Assembly (NCBI RefSeq): GCF_918797505.1
Contig: NC_092801.1
Coordinates: forward strand, 28,054,477 to 28,118,476
DNA from: Bemisia tabaci
Taxonomy: Eukaryota; Arthropoda; Insecta; Hemiptera; Aleyrodidae
Reading direction: 5' to 3'
Length of the DNA stretch: 64,000 bases
Position numbers and translations under genes: made by a program. How positions within the stretch are numbered: position 1 is the first letter of the stretch; each line of letters starts with the position of its first letter. The notes under the pieces are model-generated. The model did not search any database and was not told the DNA's origin. It saw only the letters and a list, made by a program, of their open reading frames with translations. Positions 12,601 through 27,600 of the stretch are shown in pieces.

Positions 12601-15600
12601 GGAGGATGGGCAGCAGATCAAAGGCTGCGAGCACTTTAAGTACTTGGGAGTGCGGTTGACCCAGGATGGAAGTACGGATCAAGCTATCAGGGAAAGGAAC
12701 ACCTTAGCAAGGAAGGCTATAGCGATGTTAAATGGAATCCTCTGGGATCAGCGGATTTCCAAAGATAACAAGAGGAGGATATACAACGCTGTAGTCAAAA
12801 GTATATTAACATACGGATGTGAAGTTTGGCAGCTGAAGAAACGGACACCGGATATGCTAAGAGCAACGGAGATGGATTTCTGGAGAAGGTCAGCAGGAAT
12901 TTCTAGGAGAGATCGGGTCCGTAATGATAGAGTGCGTCAGATAATGGAAGTCGAAAATGACATCGTGTTCGACGTCATGACCAAACAACTTGTTTGGTAT
13001 GGTCATGTCAATAGGATGACGGAAGAGAGGCTGCCAAAAAAGATGCTTGATTGGGTTCCTCCTGGGAGGAGACGTAGGGGACGCCCAGTGAGAGGTTGGC
13101 GACAGGGGGTGTTAAATGAGATAAGAGATTGTCAACTCCCTGATGACCTGTGGGAAGACCGAGCTTTGTGGCGATTAGGCGTCGCACAGCGCCAAAGAGC
13201 GCTATAAAAGATATATATATATATATATATATATCCGCTTGTTTAATATAACTTACACTTAAAGGGTTGCAGGGATAAAGGGTGTTAAGTACGAGAGTCA
13301 TCCAAAAAGTAAGGTTCCCTACCTTGTATCTACCGAGTGAAAAGAGATAAATCGGTAAAAAAGCACATATCAGGCATACTCTAAGCTTTAAAACAAGCTC
13401 AAGTTTTTGAAAATCGGTCAAAGGAGTCGCGAGTAAACTTAATTTTACAGAGACAACCTCCTATCGCCGCGTGCCCACCTCTGGGGTCAGGATGCGCGGA
13501 GAGTCGATTATTGAAGACTCGGGTTATCGCCTCTATACATCACATCAACAAGGAGTTTTAAAGTTTTCATTGAGTAGGCCTTACCTTACTTTTTGACGTA
13601 GTATCCACATCTTTTTTGACATTTCTGGTATTATTACAGCAGCTTCTTGATGCCCTCCGTGTATAGAAGCTTTCGCCTTGACTCTGAAACCAGTCATTGA
13701 CAGCTATCTGTACCTCTGAATCGGTTGAAAATCGCTTCCATCGTGGAAGTTTTTCCGCTCGGGAACAAATGAAAGTCACATGAAGCTAAAGTAAGAGAGT
13801 TTTAAGGATGGGGGAAAATGATGTGATGTATAGAGGCGATAACCCGAGTCTTCAATAATCCACTCTCCGCGCATCCTGACCCCAGAGGTGGGCACGCGGC
13901 GACAGGAGGTTGTCTCAGTAAAATTAAGTTTACTCGCAAATCTTTTGATCGATTTTCAAAAACTTGAGCTTGTTTTAAAGCTTAGAGTATGCCTGATATG
14001 TGCTTTTTTACCGATTTGATTTATCTCCTTTCGTTTGGAAGATACAAGGTAGGAAACCTTACTTTTTGGATGACCCTCGTATCTAATGGCGCCAGATCGA
14101 TATCTCCCGCTGCCTTCGTCGCGCTCCCATTCTCGCGATTTTCACGTTAAGTGTAGATATGTATATACCAATCTCTTGCAAATTTAATCGTCCTTCGACA
14201 AAAGTGGCGGGATTTTCGATATTTTGAACAGAAGAAAAGTTATGAGCGAAAAATGGGGAAAAACTCTAAATTTTAGTCGTTTTTTTCAAAATGGCAGCCG
14301 GGTGGAGGGTCGAATCCGTCAGGCAAGTCAAAATTCGGATTCTACGACCCAAAAAACATAAAGTAAGCCCATAATTGCTAGTTCGACTAAACTTTCCCTC
14401 AAACCTCCTATTTTGAGCTCTATTGCCTGGACTATTAAGGAATTTCAATTCTTAATTTCTTTGACCATATGCCGCCGTGCTTATGGGGGGTGCTAAATCG
14501 TTAATAAATTCGTGCGAGTTTTATGCCTCCACCCCCAGCCCCCCCCCCCCCCCCCCCCCCGGTTGGCCAACTAAGCATATTTTTAATTCCGGGAAAATAT
14601 GTTCCAATCAGGTTAAAAATCAAATGATACTTTTTCTCAGATATTTTCAGGCACAACTCATTCAAGTGCAAATAAAAGTCCCATGAAAATTTTTCAGTCC
14701 CTGAACGTTCCCTTAGCGTGTCCGTCCGCCATTATACATGTCATTATTTATTTTCTTAATTTTTTTTTAAGCTTAAATCACATCACTCACGGAGATTTCC
14801 TATGTAACAGTTCAAATTGTGGGCATATTAGTGGCATTAATTTATTAACGCGGATTATACGTTTTATTTCAGATAACATGCTTGGAGCTCGGTTATGTAA
14901 TCAAGAAAATCGTTCAGCCTTGATGTGCAATTCTTTAACAGAGTGAGTTAAATATTTTCCAAATCTCAACCTGACCTAACCAAATATTAGGAAATCTTTG
15001 TCAAGTCTTCTCGAGTAAAATTGATGAAACGGCACTCCACCACGTGGCCGCTTAGCCACCTGTAGCTGAACCTGACAAAGGCAGCTAAATTAACTCTTCG
15101 GTATACCACTGCTGAAATTATTCAGTTGTAAGACCCATTTGTTTTGATGGTATTGTAGCATCGCGTCCATGATATTGGACTCCATGCTCAGCTATATATG
15201 TTCGGTTGCTCATCACGCCCAAGATATTGGACTCCATGCTCACTTTAACTAGGGATGATTTTTTCGAAAAATTGAAGTGAGCATAGCGTCCAAAATTGTG
15301 GGATGCAGGTATTCTCGGACAATACACGAGCATAGGGTCCAAAAATGTATTAGGACAATTTTTTTGAAATAAAGGCAAAAAAAACGTGTCCTCGAAAAAA
15401 GTGTGCATTTCTCAGGTTAGGTTAGGTTAGGTTAAGTTAGGTTAAGTTAGTTCAAGTTAGATTAGATAAGCCAAGTATACGATATTCTATCATGAACTTT
15501 AAAACCAAGGGAGGTCTGCTTGGTTTTGGACTCCATGCTCAAGCAAGGAAGTGAGAAGTTTAGCGATGAGCATGGAGTCCAAGATCTTGGACGAGATGAG

Positions 15601-18600
15601 CAGGCAAGTATATCAAGGATGAGCATGGAGTCCAATATCTTGGACGCGATGCTACATAATCGTTTTGATGTTCATTAGATTCAGCTGCAGTGTTTCTAAG
15701 AAAGCACGAGCTAAGATTGTAGTCAGTAAAAAACCTAAAACGTGAAGGCAGTTGCTAGGCAATGAGTAATTTATATTTTTTTAAATAATTCATTAAGTGA
15801 CAGTTATAATACTTATGAAACACTAAAAGTTACTCTTTTCAATTGGATTGCATTTTGCAAAAAGGAACCAGGAGCATTGCAATGTTGCTAAGATTGTGCA
15901 ACTTCACTCATTGCAATATAACTATTAAAATCCTGGGCAAATATGAAATTTACATGGTAATTTTTGTCTTAAATTTACAGTTTTTAGCGAGTAAAATAGA
16001 AACTGTTTATAGATAAAAATCAGGTTACCCTTCAAAGACAAAAGAAGTTGCACAATCTTAGCAGCATTGCAATGCTTCTGGTTCTTTTTTGCAAAATACA
16101 ATCCAATTCTCAGTTCCATCTAACAACAAGTGTGATCCACGTCAATAACTAACCAAATAGGTTTTAAGCAGATCCTACAAAAAACAAGTTATGCAACAGA
16201 AGTAACTTTATGACTATACTGTGTACTTGTTTGCATACCCATATTTTTGCAGGAACTGTATCGTGTGTCAAAATTATTAGCGAAAGGAAGCCTCAAAAAG
16301 TCCATAAAAGGCAAAAATCCACTGTATTTCGTAGGAGGACCTCAGAGGCCAACCTCAATCATTCACCAAAAAAAGTCTTGTATCTTAGACTGTAGGATTA
16401 TTTGTTTAAAAATTAAAAGTTGTATTTTCTTCACAGATGGGCGGAGATGACTTTTGAAAGAACATTTTCTTTCTGGCCAGATTTTTACTATGCGTTGTCA
16501 GGACAGGGAAACGCAACAAACAAATTAATTAATATAAATCATAACCTAATTTACGAGGTGAGACTGTCCCTCGGATTTTTTTTCTAAACCATGTATGAAA
16601 GTTTTACATTACATATTTTAAACCTTCAAGATATTTTTGGGTAGAAAGCTAATTTAATGACCGCAAAAATAGCACTCCATTTCAACAAAGAAAAGTATTT
16701 CATTAATTTTATAAAAATTTTCATCAATTACAATTAATCGCGAAAAAAACTACTATGTTATTACTTATTTCCATAAGTTAAGTCAGAATTATTTCCCATA
16801 TTATTTTGATACATACATATCAAGCCACTACCTCAGCGCACTAGAGCGCTCTGCGACTCCAAATCGCCATCGGAATCGATCCTCCCACAAATCATTGGGC
16901 AGATTACACCGTCTGATCTCCCCCTCCACTCCCTTCCGCCAACCTTTTACTGGACGTCCACGCCGCCTTCTTCCGGGAGGAACCCAATCAAATACCTTTC
17001 TGGGCAACCTACTATCTGCCATTCTCCGCACATGTCCATACCAAACCAGCTGTCTGGTTTTAATATCGTGCACGATATCTTCCTCAACTCCCATTATTCA
17101 ACGCACTCGTTCATTACGAACGCGCTCTCTCCGCGAGATCCCTGCAGACCTTCGCCAAAAGGCCATTTCGGTTGCCCGTCAGATATCCTCGGATCTTTTC
17201 TTCAATTGCCAGACCTCACTCCCGTACGTAATTATGCTCTTTACGATGGCGCTGTAAATTCTCCGTTTATTTTCCTTCGATGTTCTCTGATCCCAGAGAA
17301 CCCCGTTTAACATCGCGATGGCTGTTCTTCCTTGCAAATTACGTTTTCTGATGGCCCGATTAAACTTCCCATCTTGGGTCAGCCATACTCCAAGGTATTT
17401 ATACTCTTCACATCCGTTGATGTACCGGCCATCCTCCAACTCTATATACCTTGCTGATCACCACCAATAACCCATTTTTCAGTTTTACAGACACTAACAT
17501 CAAGGCCCCATAATCGATATTCCTCCACTATCTTGTGCGTCATGTAATCTGCATCTTCTTCGTCTTTGTCGCTGATGATCAGGTGGTGGTGGCGCAAGAC
17601 GCTGATGATCAGGTGGTGGTGGCTCAAGACGAAGACATATTATTTTTGATTTAAGGACGGAGTACTCTGTGTTCACGACCGAAGTTCTGTTCTCACAACA
17701 GAAAAGTTATGTAAGTATTAAAACAAAGAAAGTGCAGGAGCTCTGTGAAAAGAGGGCTCTGTCATCAGCATCAACAATTATTTTGCGAGTGCCCCCGATT
17801 TTTTCGCTCAATCATACTTCCCAGACAGGCTTAGGTCGAAATTGAACTTGCATTAGTATTAAATTCTACTTGCCATCTATTCTCGGATATCGACGGTGAA
17901 AATACCAAACCACGTATCTCGTTTGCGGTGTTTAAAAATCTACGCTCGCATTTTATTTTTTTGAAGTAGACCAAATCAATATCATTCCTTGAAATTTTCA
18001 CAGAATTTTCTCCGCACGAAGAGAAAAAATCACAGAAATTTTCAAGACTGGACGTTAAGTAGTTTTACATTTAAAAAATAAAGTATGACAGGAAGTCTGC
18101 GACGTCGCAAACCGAGATACGTGGTTTGGTAGTTTCACCGTCGATATGAGCAGGGAGGTAAGAGTTCTGTTAAATGGTAAAGAAGGAAAAATAACCCGGC
18201 TAAAGAATCTTAGTGGATTTGTTCAGTCTCAGTAATGCAATTGTTTGGTGTTTTGGAAGTAATGCAAAATATTATTGCTGTATTTCAGATGGTAGAGCAG
18301 CGAATAAGGAAACGGAAAGCACTCCTTAAAGAGAGTCAGCATTCCGGTACGTATACATTTTAAACAGTAAGAGAGGGAGGGTGATATTTTTTAACCAGTA
18401 AACATTTTCAGGTAAATACCACGAGAAAGACGATTAGCAAACTTGATGAGGATACCCTCTTGTTTATTCAGTAAGCATTCCACAGAAGAATAATTTGTTT
18501 ATGCAAGTTGTTAGATTATTGTGAGAAGAAGAAAAAGAGCTATCTCATGGAACTGAAATGGAATTGTTAAGCATAGATTGGTTATTTTTTACACTTTTTT

Positions 18601-21600
18601 AAATTCAAAGTGCATGAAATCAACGTATATACGTCGCAGGAAAATAGTGAAATCAGCCATTTGGTAAAATGCTCCGGCAAATAGTCAAATTTTCTTACTT
18701 AGATTGAAGTTCTAATTCTTTTCCTAATTTTAGACAAAATATTTCATCGCTCCTATGCTCTGTAATAGTGTGAATCATGCAACAGTATTGGAAACAATTT
18801 TTGGCTCCTGAAGAAACAATTATCCTGAAATATTCAGCATGATATTCAGCAATAATTACAGAATTTTTAAAATTTAACATTGAATACACGAGAAGAATTT
18901 GAAGAGGAAGGAACAAGGCGATTTCGTAGATTTGATTATTTTTCCCAAAATATTGAAAGCTCGTGAGCCCCTCGCCACAAATTTACAAACTTTCTCAAAC
19001 CATCATAATTCAGCTATTTGCTGCCTGGGCATTTGATGAAATTCCTGGGTTGACTAATTGCCGGCGACGTATACAAAGCAGCCGCTTTTAAATGGCAATT
19101 TTTTCACCTTGTGACATCTAAAGTAGTCACCAAAACCCCTCTTCCTCCCATAGATTTTCAGCAATGGACCACTAGGCAAGGTACGAATTTTAGCATTCTG
19201 ATACATGTTTCTTAACCAGAATTTCACGTAGAACACGATTCGCGCAACGAAAATTACTGAAACCAACTCCTAACGAAGATATTAGCGTTTTTATTTCACT
19301 TTGGTTACGAGGAATTTGAACTGCCCGCTCACAAGAAACTCAAAGCTCTACGTGAGTCAAATCGCGCACTACAACGGTTTCAGCAAGCTTCTCAATCGAG
19401 CAATGTTCATTTCCCACCATGTGTTGTTCAAACTATGAGCAATTTGCCAAAGCATCAAAATTGAGGCTGCTAGATTTTTAAATCGCAGATACTGTCATGA
19501 TAACATTTAGCGCGCGATGTGAATCACGTAGAGCATTGAGTTTTCATGAGCGGGTGGTTTGAATTCACGCATCAAGAATCATTAAATTTTTTCGTAAGGA
19601 GTTGATATCGGTAATTATCGTTGTGCGCATCGTGTTCTACGTGAAATTTTAGTGAAGAAACATGGATCAGAATGCTGAAATTCGTACCTTGTCTATTGCT
19701 CCATTGACACCTTCTGATGTACTCCCTGTCACCAAGCTTTCACAAAACGTCCACGTTACAACACCAATTTTCCTCCGGAGGGGAATATTAATTCTACACT
19801 AACTGTTCGCAAATACTCTCAACAAGTTGTATGCAACATCATTAGTTGCTTATCTTGTAAAGAAATAAGCTGGGAGTTGACGTTTGCGATGCTTGAATCA
19901 ACACTTGCGTCTTCTAAGTTTTCATCATTGACTTATACTACTTGTATTTTCATTGAAATATTCATAATATTCTCATCTATTATTTCAGAAAATTCACGAA
20001 TATACATTGATTTTTTGTTGGATAATTTGGATGCAGGTGTATTGACGAAAGATCAAATTATTTCAGAGATGCTCGAGATTTTTGTTGCAGTGAGTATCAA
20101 ACCATATTCAAAAACTGGTAAACGATGGAAAGAGGAAACTCAAATATCCCTAATGTCATAGGGATAGAAATACATATTTTTAGAGCGTTTCTATCAAACC
20201 ATTTTCTGTAATGAAATTTTATGAAAACATTTTAGAGGCAATTAGGTAGAAAGAATATATTTAAATATATGATATGACGATACCTATCAGAATGGAGATC
20301 TTGCACGTTTCAAGGATTTGTGATTTAAATACTTTTCGTAAGTAGATGTTTGCTTGAGACATGATTTCATGTATGTAGCAAACCATTAGGTCCTCTACCA
20401 TTAAGTCTTTGCACGCGTGCAAAGACCTAATGGTAGTAACAAGTTGAAAAAAACTGACTCCGCGAGTCTAACTAATCGCGCCGAACACAGCGCGGTCAGT
20501 GCGACACGCATATTAGCGCCTTCAAGACTGAATGAAAACTTCACGCATTGCGCCAAACACCATGCGTTTGGCGCGAGCCGTGAAGCGCCTACAAGACCGT
20601 ATAAATACTTCACGCATCGCGCGTTCGCTACGGAGCGCAGTGCGCTCTTAAAGGTGATTCGATGGACGCCATGATGCCACTGATTTTCTCTGAAACGAAC
20701 ATCGAAGCACCAAAGAAACTGTCGAAGTTGTGGCCGAAATGGAAAGAACCCCTCACGCAATGCTGAAAGTCCTCCTCCATATCTGGTCAAACTCTTCATG
20801 AAAATATGAATCAAATATATCAGCAGGGTTGGCGTGGTTCCAATTTTGGTGTTCCTAAGTACGTAAGCAAAGAAGCAGCGCTGCTAATGTATCTGATTAC
20901 TATGTTCGCATGAAGAGTTCGACTGGCACTGGATACAGACGCGAACTTTTCGCACGGTTTGGAGAATTCTCTCCACCACAGCCTCATTTCTAGAGCTTTT
21001 TTCTCAGCCTCGAATTTTGTCGCATGGAGAAATCAGTCACTTCAATGTGTTTCTCACGAAAATTTACTCGGAAAAAAGTATGTGCCTGTGTAAAAAATAC
21101 GTCACAAATTTTTGAGGAATGCAAGAGGTCTGTCGTGTTGGCAATTTATTTATCAAAATTCTTTCAATTCAAATTGTAACCAGTTTTTTGCCCGGTAACG
21201 CTTATTCTTTAAAAATAATTGCACTCGCGAAAAAAAATTGTTATATTGGAAAATGAGAATTTTAAAAGCTAGCGTTTTTAAATCTAGTTAAATGATATTA
21301 AAGTTGCTAATAATTACTCTCCAAAAACAGGATACATACATATCTCATTAATAATCTTCAACTGAGATCCACAGTTATTACAGAGTTGGCGTGAAATGGT
21401 CACTGTGAAAGTTACTGTTGGCTATTATTGCATTGTATCTATGTCGCATGTATTTGAAGCAAAACTAGGCACTTTCCTTTTGGCCTGATGTAAACAAGCA
21501 TCAAATGGTACATTCAGAAAAATATTATTCAGTTCCTAATGTGTCTGAATTATTTTGGTATGTGTCAGAGGTGTGTGAAAAATAAATTATAATTCGATTA

Positions 21601-24600
21601 TTTCTGTTTTCTCTATCTCGAAAATAAATGTATTCTATGATTTTTTAAAAAGGGCTCAATCACAACAGCAATCACAAATGCGTGGGTTTTTAAACTTCTG
21701 GCGCTGTATCCTGATATCCAGGAGCGAGCTTATCAAGAAATCAAGGAAAATTGTGTGGATGGAGAAGTGAGGCTGAATGAGCTCTCCAAACTTATATACA
21801 CAGAAATGATAATCAAAGAGACTCTCAGACATGTTGGAATCCCTTTTACAGGCCGATATATCACGGAGGATGTTCAAGTTGACGGTAAACAATTTGAAAT
21901 AAATAAACACATACTTGGCAACCCATGATTGAACACCCAGAATGCAGAAGCGTGGTTTATGGGTCCTTATACCTTTAGAATTATATGTACCTTTACCCTA
22001 CACCTTACCTTTTCCTTTAGAAATTTTTGGCGCGTATACGTAGTATACCGCCTTTGCGATCGTTTCGACCCCCCACTCGATACAATAACCGAGTCCCTTG
22101 GTTCCTTACCGAAAAGTGACTACCGCGAACTTCTGAGATTTTCCAAAGCGTGTAAAAAGTTTATTTATCCGTCAATAATTGTGATTTAAAGTTGTTTCTC
22201 ATTCTGGGGCTCATTAGTTTATGTGCAGTGAATACCAAGAGTCTACGTTACTTGGTTTTTTAAAAAAAAGCCTAAGAGTACGACGCGCTGATTTAAAATA
22301 TGCATATATAAGCGGAAGCAAACGAACTGATTCGAGAATGGCTGACCAGTTCGGCACTCCTTGAATAAGAATTGCACTGCTCCGTTTTGTTCAAAACGTT
22401 GCTTTGACAGATCTCCAAACCCCTGTTATGATTTTCAAAAGTTGGTACCTTTGCTCTGATCGCCACGGCCGTAAGTGATAGCCGTAAGTGCAATCTGTGA
22501 TGAGCCTCGAGACTCATTAGACCATTTGCTAAACGTGGCTCATACAGGAAGCTACATGCGCACATATGGAAATCTACCTACCCCTCTCTTCCCCTGGAGC
22601 CTGACCCCAGCGTCGGGTTCTCGAAAACAATAACCGAACCGGCTCGGCTCACGGCGAGGCGGCGCGGCGGCCGGGACCCTAATTACTTACGCTCGATTAA
22701 CCATTTCACCGTCACGCTAGGATTCGTCCAATTTTAAGAAAAATTGTTTCGCGTGTACTTAGCAATTTTTTTCTTACTCTCCGTTAAAACACGAATTAAA
22801 AGAGGTCTTATTCATAAAAATCGGCCGAATAGAAGAGAAGTTACAGTATTCGAAATCCGAAGAAATCAACGAAACTTCGCCAGACGAAAAATAAAATGAA
22901 GGGAAAAAGAGAAATGTATAAATTACAATTAAATATAATTGACCTCAGAATTTGACAAGCAATTCCATTATATAACGGAAAAAAATTGGGAGTAATTACA
23001 AAAAATTCGCCTCTCGCAAGGGGCTTCCTTGTAAGAATTTTGACCCAAAGACAAGGGTCGAATAGCAACAGTACTCCATACAATACACAGTGTGCCTCAA
23101 CGAGTTAAACATTTTTTATATGTCCAAATCGAAAATTCTTTATATTTTTAACTACAGTGTCTCTCGAGTCGTTTAAGCCAAAAAAAAAAAAAAAAATCCG
23201 TCGAGATTCGGGAACGTAAAGGCGCTTTAAAAGTATTCTGAGGCTATAATAGCTAAATCACCGGTAGTAAATCCCGTTATATTATTGAAAAGAAATTGAC
23301 TCCATAGTTTAATGCCTTATTTCCTTGAATACGATTATTTTAGCACTCAAACATGTATACCACCAGTTTTAGCCATGAGGTGATTTCCTTACAGCCGATA
23401 ATATCACGAATTTCTCATAGAACCCTTCAAAAATGGCTTGCTTTTTGGGCAGCCGATTCGGCCATCGAACCGGGGTTTAAAGGGAAGCTGATAATAACAC
23501 AAACCTCTGAGAAAGATTTTGAGATAGACATGGATTCTGTTCAGCATATCGATGCATAAGCATTTTCACACGTTGAATCTTATTTTTACGCCAGGGAGTG
23601 GACATATTTTGATTTTATCGATTTTATACGGAAAATTGATGGTTCTTCGGAATTGAAATTACGTGTACCTAATTGTTTCTTGAAAAATAAAGGCACCCAA
23701 AATGACTATAGCATAATGACTTTTACATATGTGCACTCACGAAATTGATTCGTAAATTCAACGAGTGGGTACATCGACCTGGTATATCAAGTTTCTACGA
23801 TATTTTACGGCAAATCGGTAGATTTTTGGGATGTAGATTTCTTACTTTCAATGCATGAATGAATAAAGCATAGACATGGTTGAACTTCTCTCCATGGAAA
23901 GACGTTTAAAGTAACAAAATCAAGACATATTTAAAGCAATTTTATTCATATCGAGTCAATTTCTTTTCAATAATATAACGGGATTTATACTACCGGTGAT
24001 TTGGGTATTTTAGCCCCAAAATACCTTTTAAATCGACTTTATCTTTTAGGAGTTCGACAGAATTTTTCCTTTCTCCGCTTAAATTATTCCACAGCACTTT
24101 TCTTCAAGAATCTGATAAGATTTTGCTTGAGGCAGATCAAAAAACTCAAATTCGTTCGAATAGCTTTTTACATTCACAATACACAGTCTCGTCAAAGTGC
24201 GTCGTTGAAGTGTTGGATCGTATGAATTCTCTTGTTGCGCTACTTGCCTATTTTGAAATCTCTGTAAATGAAAACCAAAGGGGTTGATATGTGCGAGTTA
24301 ATGACGCGCCTTATCAACACATTGTGTTGGAGTTCACTGCGTGTTTCTTCTTCTTCCTGTGACACCCTTGGGCGGAGTTACTGCTTCTTAAAATGGACGT
24401 ATTTCTACCAAACGGAACTATGTGCATTAAGACATGACCCCTAGAGACCCATAAGAATATATGCATAACAGGGCTCACGTCATAATGCACATAGTTCCGT
24501 TTGATAGAAATACATCCAAATAACCGCGAGAGAGGCATCATTTTTCCTGCATTTTAGAAACGGTGATGGACCAAAACTCATAAAAAAAAAATTGTACCCG

Positions 24601-27600
24601 ATACTTTTTAGCACGGAATGCATCCATTAATTATTCATATTTACGTCTCAGGTTTAATGGGAAAGGGGGGGGGGGTCAGGAATCTTCAGGAGTAGTTCAC
24701 ACTTGCTATCACTCCTCCCGTCCCCCAAAATCTCCGCCTTCAACTTGAGTTTTCAATATTTTTGAGACCATACAGGAATTTGAAGATAAACCTTTTGGAA
24801 ATGCGCGCAGCCCCAATCGGGGGCCTTTTAGGGAAAAACTTAACAAAAGTGAAAATTTCTTGTTTTGACGAAGAGCACTTGCTTCTGTTGGCTGGTCTAT
24901 ATACCTGGAACACCACGAGTTTAATCTGCTGGCTTGGTAAAAGCGATATATTCTTACAGTTCACATTCTTGCAAATTTTTTATTTCAATATTGACGTAAA
25001 ATGGTAATTCTCCATCAAAAAATGGCCACTTTTCCACTCCTTTAAATATTTTCCGTGCCCTTTCAAGGGTTTGCAATTTCATCGAAACACAATATGCGAT
25101 GATTTTCGCATCTTGGATTGCCAACATACCGCAACAACTTAAATTTACAATTAAACAACGTCGTACGTATTCAGAGATATTTTTATCAGTAATAAATATA
25201 CAAGGTGTCCCAAAAGTCCCTTCCATCCCTTCTAAAATTTTACCCAATTAATATTTTGAAACGAAACTTTGGGAATGTTCATCGATCAATGTTAGCTACT
25301 TTTGGGACCCCCCAAAATTTTCGCCCCCCCCCCCCCCGTGGGGACAGGATGTCTGGAAAACTAATGCCAGAATCGTTTCTCTCGTCCCAAAAAACCGGTG
25401 GATACCAGTTTTCGTCCCAATCCTTCAAAAAAGCGGAGATGTCAAATTTCCATTATTTTGAACTTCGACCGGCCACCATTTTGTCAAAAATGAAGATTTT
25501 GACTTGCGGTTTGCGCCAAAAAATTTCTTTTTTTATCTTCTTTTGATTGATGTGTCACAAAGGGGGGTCGCTATTTGAAAAAAAAATTGGGGTCCGCAGC
25601 TCCTCCCCTGGGGGGGGGGGGGGGCGAAAATTTTGAGGGGTCCCAAAAGTAGCTAACATTGATCGATGAACATCCCCAAAGTTTATTTTCAAAATATTAA
25701 TTATGTAAAATTTTAGAGGGGGTGGAAGGGACTTTTGGGACACCCTGTATATACACCTCTTTGAAGTTTACGAGACTTATTTTTATAAAATTCCTCTTTA
25801 AAATGAGGCAATGTCCTTCCAGTAGATTTTAACAAACACTCTTTGCCTCTGGTTTACAGAGAAGATGACTATACCAGCAGGAATGAACCTTTTAATTTGC
25901 CTCCATGAGCTCCACCATGATCCAAAGTACTGGCAGAGACCCGGGAAATTTTATCCGGAGCACTTTTCACCAGCCAATGAAAAAGCCAGACCCAAAGGCG
26001 CATTCATCCCATTCATGAGTGGACCCAGAGTCTGTCCAGGTATTTTATTTCGAAGCATCGGCTCTTTATTTTTGAGTTACGAACACCTGGTTTGTTTCTT
26101 GCTAGTCAAAAATTTTCTTTGTGGAGGCAGTCAGCCAAAATCATCACTATATATATAATTCCGTAAGCCCTATCCTTTGGGTCAAAATTCAGCGCGAACC
26201 GCCGGGCCGATCCGTGCGTGGGTGGCACCGGCTTGACCGTTCCGGTCCCCCGATGGCGGGAAAAATATAGGGATCGGCCCCCCTTGCGCCCTTGGAAAGA
26301 TCGGTTTCCCGTTGCGACGATCAAAGTGCGAAGCCACGGATCTCTTTTTGCGACGTTGCAGTGGCAGACTCCCCGCCACACTCAACGCAATTTATTTAAA
26401 ATTATCAAAACTTTTCTTCTCCTTCGACAGTGTATTCTGTATATATTTTAAGCAATAAAGTTAGCTTTTTTCTCATTTAAAAAAATTGAAAAAAACGAGT
26501 AATCCAAAAGCTGGAAAATTTCCGCGATCCCTCGATCCCATGATTGCAGGCTCGCGGTGTGAACACCGATGGGAAACGATGATATCCTAACTCTACATTA
26601 AATCCTAACCGTGGTAATAACGTCTTTTTTGAATAAATTCAACCTTTCTACTCATGGAAGAAAGAATAATCTACTAGGGATAAATTGCACGCCAAACGTC
26701 ACTATGACAGTCTCATAGTACTATGAGAATATGGCAACATCAATATTGATGCTAAGCTCAACCTGTACACACTTTGAATTCAGTTTCTGTAACCAATGGA
26801 CAATAAAAACGTTAATAGCTTAGCTAGAAGTTGATTTCAGTAGTTTTCGTTTTTCGTTGCGCGAGTCGCGTTCTGCATGAAATTCTGTCGAAGAATCATG
26901 TATCAGAGCACTTAAATTCTTAACTTGTTTAATGGTCCATTCAATCTAAGAAAGCGAACATAGAAAAATTTTCTGACTTTCCGCAAAAAAAATGTTTTAT
27001 CGGGAGAAACGGGAGATACGTTGGACTGCTCATACGGCGTCGAAACGCAACATAGGCCTTTTTAGCTCCATTTTTCGATGCCGCCACTATCCTGACACGA
27101 GTTCGAATAATCGCACCGAACTCGGTGCGGTCGGTGTCAAACTCATATCAGCGCCTGCAAGATTATAGGAATACTTTACGCATTGCGCCAAACAGTGCGG
27201 TTGGCATCAAACGCATATTAGCGCCTCCAAGACTGCACGAATACTTCTCGCATCGCACCAAACGCGGTAACCACTCGACCGCGGGTAAAGGCACATTGCC
27301 GCTAACTATATTGAAAGGCGCATCACATCGTGAATATGACTCGACACTCAACTGAGCTCCCTCCCTTCGCTCGCGAGAGGAAAAATATGTGTCCTCGTCG
27401 TAACGATTCAGAAACTTGGAGAATATTTAATTTTTTTGTCTTGTTACGTAAAAAGAAAATAGAATGAAAGAAAATATCGCGTCGAATTTTCGATGCTTAC
27501 ATTTGAGATCATTTGGGAAAAATGTGTGTAGCTTTTTAAAAACGGTGTACAAAAATAAAACAACAATGGACCACTAGACAAGGTACGAATTTAAGCAATC

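Larger units (their letters stand above)
21885..25859 (+). other. P450 intron 9
   Basis: No exon seen. It holds a GC-rich patch at 22600-22680, a TIR element (23238-24018), a palindromic MITE (24394-24518), a G run near 24665 and a mariner-type MITE (25201-25747). The section 22190-22600 shows nothing I recognise. Confidence 0.6.

Noticed and set aside
15415..15450. A true telomere or chromosome end
   Set aside because: Only about seven TTAGG/TTAAG-type units, enclosed by TIRs and a 9-bp duplication inside an intron; it is part of a mobile element.
16255..16400. Candidate extra P450 exon reading ELYRVSKLLAKG after a good acceptor (TTTTTGCAG)
   Set aside because: Joining it to exon 5 (phase 2) throws the frame and gives a stop within ~10 codons. 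Exon 5 to exon 6 (16437) joins in frame without it and the total is exactly 501 codons.
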